NCBI GenBank assembly: GCA_023053545.1
Contig: JAKZAN010000005.1
Coordinates: 2,356,001 to 2,420,000, forward strand
Length of the DNA stretch: 64,000 bases
Source of the DNA: Lepidurus packardi
Taxonomy: Eukaryota > Arthropoda > Branchiopoda > Notostraca > Triopsidae
Direction of reading: 5' to 3'
Part shown: piece after piece, positions 53,201 through 62,200 of the stretch
How positions within the stretch are numbered: position 1 is the first letter of the stretch
How the letters are laid out: each line of letters opens with the position of its first letter
Position numbers and translations under genes: made by a program
Notes under the pieces: generated by a model
What the model was told of the DNA's origin: nothing
The model's database searches: none
What the model saw: the letters and a program-made list of their open reading frames with translations, nothing else

Positions 53201-56200
53201 CCAGTCTCCTGCATTGATGTCGCATGCGATGGTGTTCTATAAGGGATAGCGTAATTCCCTTTTACTCCGTGAACATGTAACTTACGATGGGAAGTTGGGT
53301 CTTGATGGTTTTGGAAATCTACATAATTGGTCTGGTATTGCTCCTATCTGTAGGTGGACCCAACGTCCGAATCACTTGGTGGCGTGGCAATCAACGCCTG
53401 CATTCTCGTACTGAAACTTCCTCGGATCGCCTCCGCGTGAGTCGCCTGGAATTACGGAATTTGGGACGCAAAGATCACGGTGCTGTGCTAACTTGTCGCG
53501 CTGAAGCTGGGCCAGGCGTCCCAGCATCGAGCAGTAATGTCAGTCTACGGCTCCATCGTAAGTTTACAACTCATATAACTTTGGTTCACTTGCAAACATG
53601 ATACTTTCCATCATGTTCCACTTAAAGTACTTGGACTGTATACTTACTACTTTTCGCCCGAGACTGTTATTTCTGCCCATAAAACATATAAGGATCTTTC
53701 CTCAACAGAAGCAAAATAAGGCTGAATTGGGCTGTTTTTTACCATCACCAAAGTTATGGAAAGACCGCTTAATAGTCAGTACCCAAACCAAGCGTCTCAC
53801 GTCATGCTTGTATCACGCTCAAGTTACTTTTTCATCCCCTTTGCTGTGTATGCACACTGCGTGGGCTAGCCCACGAAGTGTGTATACATAGACCCCGAAG
53901 ATTAGTTTAAAAGAAGCCATTAGCAATTTTTTCCTCTTTTTCTCTCATCAATAAAGGGTGGGAAGAGGGGAAATGTGACCCCTTTTGGAACATTGCTAAA
54001 AGGTAAAAGAGCGTGCCACACAAAACTCTTAACAAATTATGTTTTGGGGTCAAATCAATGATGGATTTTTTTTTCTTGTCACTTTTATGTTATCTTCCCT
54101 TACTGGCAAGTAAATCCTATTAGAGAAATCAGACAGAGAAATTAATTGTAGGGAAAAGATTTGCAGGATTGAAGCTGTATAAAATAGGCCTGAATTGAAT
54201 TCGAGCACGTTTGGAGGACACGTAATCTTTTTCATATTTTTTTTTTTGGAAAACAAATTAAAATAAAGATCATCCAATCCTGAAAAGGACGCGTTTCCCA
54301 TGGCTACATACTTCGATGATAACCTCTCATAAACACTGACATCAAAAGAAGCCTAGGAACTTTTTTTTTTTTGCGTTTCATTTCCCGATTTCCATCTGGG
54401 GCTTTTTCCTTTGCACAGTACGGAAGCTTATATATCTGCAAGGAAGAGCTGTCCTCCAAGTCCCTTTATTGAAAAGAATGAATCCCCTTTTGCCGCCACA
54501 AGCTGGCCTTTGGTCAGCTTATTGCATCCTTCTCTTCAATTCGATATTATGACGAAACTGCTGACGTTTAATAACCGTTCAGCACAGCTTTTCCCAAGGA
54601 AGAAAGAAAAACGAAAGGAAACGATGCTGGTTTCGCCTCTACATTTCTTCTTTCATAGCGTGGACTTAATCGCTCTTTTCTCCTGAAAGGATCTTGTAAT
54701 GAAAGCCTTACCGCAGATTGAATTGTAAACAAACCTCGAATTGCTTTGAATCGGAACATCTAACCATATATATTAAGCCCGAATTCTATACTATTATGTG
54801 TCTAAACCTTAAGTTCTGCCAAAACAAAATGGGAATCTAATCCGAAATACAAAGCATCGTCTAATTTCAAAAGAAAAAGTGGGTCCCATCTTTGTTCTTG
54901 TTTTTATTTCTGCGTAGTGAGACCAGCTGCGGTGGAAATTCCAAGTCATAGTACAAACCTCGAGTCCGGAAAGCTGCACGAAGTTATGTGCAAATCAGCA
55001 GGCGCGATACCTCCAGCCATCATCACCTGGTGGGCGAGCAATAAGCAACTGGATAATGTCGAAAGCACGGTGAGTTCCAGGTTCCATTTCGCATTGATCC
55101 GTTATCGTGAAGGGGGAAAATGACAGGGCCAGAGAGGGAAAGGGTTATGTTGGCCTTTTACTTCTTCTCAAGACATTATGTTCCTCTCTTTACACGACGC
55201 TTGACTTAGAAGTTAAGACTAATGACGTGTTAAAGCCACCGAGAAAAAAAGCTCATAACGCTGACTGACGATGGCGAGTTATACACAAGAAGAGATGGGG
55301 GTGCAAAGTGTGTCAGGGTGAGTAAACACATTACTAACAACCTTTCCCTATACTCCTACCCCCCTGCGCCCCCTGACGAAGTTCGCTCAACCGGGAAGTC
55401 GTTTCTTCGCTATTTTAGTCAGGAAATGCCAACGTTATTGCCCATACAAATAACACCACTTTCCTCCTATAGAATCCGTGGAGCTCACAGCTCAAAATAT
55501 GCTTCGTTAAATGCAAATATTACTCTGTAGATACATTAGAAGTAATTGCCTAGCACAGCTCTCATTATAACTGTCGTAGGTTTACAACTTTGGGTTCATG
55601 GTTTTCAGCGTGCACAGTAACTGTGCTTTGATAACGAGAAAGTTTAACGACTGAAATGATGACCTAACAAATGGGTTCCGTCATTTTTTCATTTTTTTAC
55701 CGTACTTTTAATCGTAACGTATTTCTGCCTTGCCTAAGGTATTGTGTTGCATGTCTTGTGTACGACAGTGACTTGCATATTTCCTTATTACTTTCTGGAG
55801 GAAAAAAACTTCGTTTTACCAAACCGATTTTCCACATACACTTAGAGTGACACACGCCATGTTCCCTGGTTTCTTTTAACCTTTTCATGAATTCAGCCAG
55901 AAGTGGATGCTGCGCTTTTTCAAGCAGACACAATTTCCGACTCCACCAGGAGCAAAAAAGTGACTTTTGTTGTTGTTTACAAACAACCATGTTTCAAAAG
56001 AATACAAGTCAGTTTTCCCTAGAGTATAGGGCCTCCTTAGATTGTGTTACAGTTTAATTCGGCAGGGAAAGTCTCGGCGCAATGTCTTGCAGTAATAACG
56101 TTTTGGTACTGCTAGGGCATGAACTAAAAAATTCTATACTAATTCCTACTAGTTCATAGTAATCCGTAACATTATAGTATAAAAAAGCATTTTTGAGGCC

Positions 56201-59200
56201 CTTTAACTGGATAAATTTGAGGAATTAAGACATGAAAATGTCTTAATTCTATAAACAAATGGGTTCCGTCATTTTTTAATTTTTTTAGCCTACTTTTAAT
56301 CGTAATGTATTTCTGCCTTGACTAACGTAGGGTGTTGAATGTTTTGTGTACGACAGTGACTTGCATATTTCCTTATTACTTTCTGGAATTGCTATAGTTA
56401 TGAAATGCTATAGTTCTGAAATTGCAAAGAAACTTGTGCACAAATTTGTATACAATTATACAAAGATAACAGCGTTTTAGCTTGTAGGTGAGCCTTTACC
56501 TGTTGTAGCAGTGCTACAAGGAAAACCTTCCTAGCGCAATGGAGTATGCACGTCTCGCATATAGCCTGTAGGCACACATTGATTATTGTTGATCAATAGC
56601 ATCATACCGTAGCATGTTTCAGCATAAGGGAAAGACAGCCTGGCCACAAATTTGCGGTGCTCACTGTGTTACTTTGGGATGCATGTTTAACTCCTGGACA
56701 TAACACATAAACTAGCGGAAGAAATGCTAATAACGCGAAAATTGGGGTGTAATTCCGGGACTTGATGGGGCTGGGGCGGTGGGAGGAGCATTTGTATTTT
56801 CACAGATTTTAAAAGCTTGTAACTAATTTAGATATTATTTATTCAAATGAATATGAATGCATAATGGACTTCAAATAATTGTTTGAGTGCATTGGTGAGC
56901 CCAAACAAACAGAAAGAAAAAATAGGGGGATCAAGAAAGAGCTTTTTTTCATTAATTTTATCCTCGGCCTAAACACTGTTTGCTAACTTGATTGAATGTT
57001 TTGTTGATCGAAATGGTGCTTGTCCATTTAGATAATTGTTACTGAACCCTAATGATACCAAGTGAGCTGGACGATGCTACGCTGTTCGTTCGAGGTTAGC
57101 GAGGACGGCTATTTGTTAGTTTGATGATTAAGTTCTGTGTATATGTTGCCTTTTCTTCCACCAGAAACGTTTAGGAATGCCTTTTCTTGGGTATTGATGG
57201 GCAGCAGGGCAGGGCGACTCGGATGCTCAGGAAGTATCTACTGCTACAGCCCAAGAAGGTATAAACTGTACGGGACTGGGACGTCTAGACGAACGAGTAT
57301 CCCCAGTGGCAAGTAAAGCTGTCCATTACTTTCCACGTTGGCGAGTAATCAGTTACATTAATCTGACAAAAGACAAGCGGAACTTATAAAGCAATAGTAA
57401 CAGTACGAGCCTAGCTCTCTCTCTCGCTCTGTCTGTCTCTTTTTCTCATATTAGCCTTAACCACTCCCCTGTATTGCTGTTAGAACTCCAGAAGACACGC
57501 AATACTATATAAGCTAACCCAGTGTAGCGTGTATCTATAATATTTCTTTTGTTCTTTTATTTATTTTATATTCTTTTATTTTCTTTTACAGGTCTCAGAG
57601 GATGGGAACACGACTACATCCATCTTGTCTTTGATCCCCAGCCCGGAAGATGATGGGAAAATTTTGACATGTCGAGCTCAAACACCGCAGCTCCCTGGAG
57701 GCGTGTTAGAAGATTCTTGGAGAATGCAAGTCTATTGTAAGTTGTAGGATTAATAAATAGATTAAAGAAAAATTAGGAACGTTTCTCAATCGCTAAATGT
57801 TTCCATTGAAACTTCTTTTTTTAATTTAGAAAGCTGGAAACTTTTTTTAAATACAAAGCCAAAGCTGGAAGTAATATTGTTTCCAAATTCAGTATAAAGT
57901 TCTTTTATGTCAAAGTTATTTTGGCTGGGAAAGTTTGAGAACCCGGTTCCTTTTACCGTTTCTAAACTTGAAAAAAAAAGATTCCTTTTGGAATGCGCCG
58001 TCAAACGGGAATTGATCGAAAGCAATAGTAGCAGAATCTGTCGTCTCCTTTTCTATTAACGGTGAAAAAGCAAAAGGTGAAGGAGTATCCTGCGTTTTCG
58101 ACGGGGAATCACGAGCTGCGTTGGGCGCACGTTAACCCGGGCTGGAGTTTGTGAACACTTCTTGTGTCTTTATTGGAGCGTGGTATAGATCCGCTGCAGC
58201 TCGTGCTAACTTAAAACGTACGCCGAAAACCAGACCAGAAAAGAAAGCGAGAGGCAAAGAGAAGTATTAATGCATTTTTGAAATATGTTTGTCAACGTCA
58301 ATTCAATTGTCAGCTTGAGTGCATACGGAAAAACCTTTACAGGGGGTGGGGGGGGGGGGGTTGGAGCAAAGTGGAGGTTCTGTGTGTCTATGAATTGCTT
58401 CCAGTTGCTGTTGCTGGTACAGCCGGATAGCAAACATGACCTTTTTCACGTGCGTCAGGCGTCTTCGGTATTCCTTTTACATTTTGCATGCATTTCCCTA
58501 GCACAGGGGCGGAAAAGAATCCTTTCTTGTCAGAGATAAGCGAAACAGAAATGAAAATTTGCCGAAACATACATAAATCATTTTTTCTTTCTCCTTTTAA
58601 CTACAGTTCCGTTTGTAGTAGCAGTTCACTTCCAGGATCAGAATCTAAAAAAACGAAAGGATATAAGCCAAATTCTTTTAAGTTCCTAATCTTTTCGCTT
58701 GTCTTATGTAACCTTTTCTCATGAATTTCTTATTTTGTAGATATGCCACGCGTAAGCCTTGGTTTAGGCCCAGGATTTCATGCAGAGGAAATTCGTCAAG
58801 GGGAACACATTTATTTGGAATGCCATGTGAGAGCTAACCCTTACATCCATCGCTTGCTTTGGTACAAAAACGTAAGTTCTGGTTGTTTATATTCATTGTC
58901 ATTCGACTCGCCTGATCGGCCGTGTAATTTTTTATGATGTAAAGTAACAGGATAAAAGAATTGACGTAATCTTGTTCGGAATTAACTTACTATTGCAGTA
59001 CATAACAAGAAAATTCCTCGAATTTGGCAATAAAATATCATTAAACTGCAGTAAAACTTACAATATTACGAATACTGTATTTATTTACGTTAATATTAAA
59101 TGTTAATAATTTATTCTGTATGCTTAATACTGTTTACATTCGCAAATGTACTTATTTATATCTATTAGTAGTGTATATGTACTGTATTATCTTATATGAT

Positions 59201-62200
59201 GCGCGTATCCAATTTGGAGGCGGAGGCACATTAATTACTGAAACGTGTGGTGTTGCAGTGTAGTAATATTTTTGAACAATGGTATCAAAGTAATATTACA
59301 AAGTAAACATTCAAAACGTATTAAATATTAATAATAAACGTTACATAGATTTATGAAAGCTAGTTGAACTTTGGAAGTGTATAACTACTTTCAGTTTTGA
59401 TCTAAATGTTAAATTCAGGTATGTATTACAATAAAGTTGTCCAAACGAAGTAATCTTGTCAACTAAATTTTTTTTAAAAGCTTGCAACCTTTTTCTCCTT
59501 TGAAATTCTGAGCCTATTGCCAGCTCCTGTGCGGTTAATTACGTATTTTAAATTAGTTATATATTTGTGCTCTAGACGTTATTTTATTATACTTTTGAAT
59601 ATAGGTTTCATGCAAATTTGCCACAACTGTGATGAAACGCAGTTTGCCGGTTAATGTGCAGAAGCAGTGCGCGTTCAAATACCGCGCTTGAAAGCACTGC
59701 TCGCCACCTTACGGTAGCTTGGGTATAGCAAGCTAACCAATACGGGAACGTTAAAAGTTGTTAAAATCACTCAAACATTGTCACTTCAAGAGACATGGCT
59801 TATTATTTGTATATTCTTGTGAAATACTCTGGAACACTGCAATCTCAATACGAGTAAATGATCTTGAAACTTGTCTGCAACAATTAATTACGTAGTGGCT
59901 TCCTTGTTATTATTTTCATTATTGAAAAACCGTCAGTTGAGGCCGGTAACGCTAAGACTCAACGGCCCCGCCTTGTTTTCATAGCCCCAATTTTCCAGTA
60001 CCTGTGAAGTTGACATCTTGTTTATGATCCTATTAGCAAGAGTATAAGTTCGGTCGGGTTTTGGGGTATTCCATAAATAGTTACACAAGCGTGCAGCAGT
60101 TTCGAGTCTCGGTTTTTAGACGTGCGTCGACATAATTTGTGTTTATAACTGCTTCTCCTTGATACTTTCACAGGGTTTAGTCTTGACTCATAATACCAGC
60201 GTGGGCATCGTCATGGCCAATCAAAGTTTGGTGCTACGAGATGTTGGCCGCCATACAGCCGGCAATTACTCCTGCGTGGCTACCAACAGACAAGGCGAAA
60301 CTGCTAGTCAACCTCTGCAATTACACGTCAAATGTGCGTGACTTTTCCTTCTTGGACCGAGCCCCTGGCCGGCCTTGTATACCGTATACAGTATAAACCC
60401 CCTCTTAACACTACTATGCCAAGCGAAATTCTCATAAACTCCCCGCGTCAATATTGGCTCTCCTTGCGACTTTCAGACTTACGCTTTAGTCAGATCTATA
60501 CCGTACAAAACAAACTCAACCGGTCTTTATTTGGCCGTCTGCTTCTTATGTCTATTTTTCTCGCAAGTCCCAATTGCCATCGGTACAAAAGGAGCCTTTA
60601 GCACAGAAGAACACGTAACTTTTGTCTTTTTTTGGGGGGAGAAAAAAATAGTAAAAACACAAAAAAAGTGGGAAAATGAATTTATTACACGTAGAGGAAA
60701 AACAAGACAGGGCTATATGGGAACAGCATTGCATGAGAGCCAAATGGCGTGCTTTAGCAACACGCGGTTTAGTCGAGTTTCGAGGTTGTAGCTCAGATTA
60801 GGGAAAGTAATTTGTACGAAAAAGGGACACCTCCGTCCTCGCAGCAAACTTCATTGCCAAAGCTGTAAACAGAACCCCTTTTGGGTGTCCTATTGTGTTG
60901 CTAGGAATACTTGTGTGTCTTTTTCACGAATTCGAATGAAAACGCCTATTCAATGTTAAAAAGGTGCCCAGCGTAGGAGAATAAAAGAAACTGGGAATAG
61001 AAAGGGAAAGAGAGTAATTCTTAGTCGAGGACCCTTTGCCGGAGCCAATGAGAGAGAACGAAAATAAAAGCACGAAAATCGGCGGAGTGTGCTCTGCCCA
61101 GGTCTTTTTTTCCCTTTTTTTGTGAAGGTAATTGTATTTGATCTCACTAATTTACTTTACTGCGATTTCCCATTTCATGCAGATGCACCAGTATGCCGGA
61201 CATTGGAGCCCCAAATTGTCGTCGTTTCCCGGGATGAACCTGCTTTACTTCGATGTCAAGTCGAGGCGGAACCAGCGAGCGTAGCTTTCCGCTGGACCTT
61301 GTCCACGGGTCGTGAAACAGCATTGGTTCCCCGCGAAGCCCCCTCCGATGCGGGTCTTTCGAGTATACTTGAATACATCCCACGTCGAGACGCGGATTTT
61401 GGGCTTTTACAATGCTGGGCGAGTAACAGTGTGGGCAACCAGAAAGAACCGTGTATCTTTAACGTCACCCGTGAAGGTAACAAGAGATTACTTTAGCACC
61501 CCATACACGCATACTTAAAAGTCTAGGAAGGAGAAGGGAGGGAGGGGAGCTTCCCTTGTACCTTGTACCGGTACAAGTCGTCGCGCGTAACCCCAAATCC
61601 AAGTTGTACTTGTCAGCATTTTATCGGAGCTTGCGAATCCAAATCTGCTTCTCCTCGTCTCATTTTTCTCCCCTTCTGGCGGCCTCCTTTTATTCTAACG
61701 TTGTAAAATAAGACAATATCCCAACTTGCTTACTATAGTTATCTTTCCTGATTGGCGTTGTATGCGGTGTCACAAAGTCGCTGTCCTGGGGCACGTTATA
61801 TGAGACAGACAGGGAAGAAGTAAGAAAGATGACATTGTGTGCGATTCGTTACCCACCGCAATCGCTACGAGTGAAGTTTCCTTCGTTACGTTCTTGTGTG
61901 TGTCTTGTAATCAAAGGAAATATCCGAGTCTAGAACAAACCCGAAGAGTTACAGAAGAGGAACTATAATTAGCACAAGCGAAGAATAGCTTCTGTGTTGA
62001 GTAAGGTTTCAAGAAATGGGAAGCTTACAAGAAAGTAAGGTTTGGGATGACAGTAGAAAGTACGGTCTGAAGTGCCAAGTCAATTACATAGACGTGCCGG
62101 TTGTGGCACTGATTTCTTTTTAGATATTTCTTTTTTTTTGCACCTTGGCTTAAGTTGCTACAATACTAGTATTGAGTAAAAAAAATAATCCTAAAAAAAC

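Larger units (their letters stand above)
55070..57591. other. Side-family intron 6 (2.5 kb)
   Basis: Interrupts Ig3. It holds the 134-bp direct duplication at 55667 and 56254 and a GAAA-loop hairpin at 56222-56249. Nothing coding is recognised. Confidence 0.5.
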
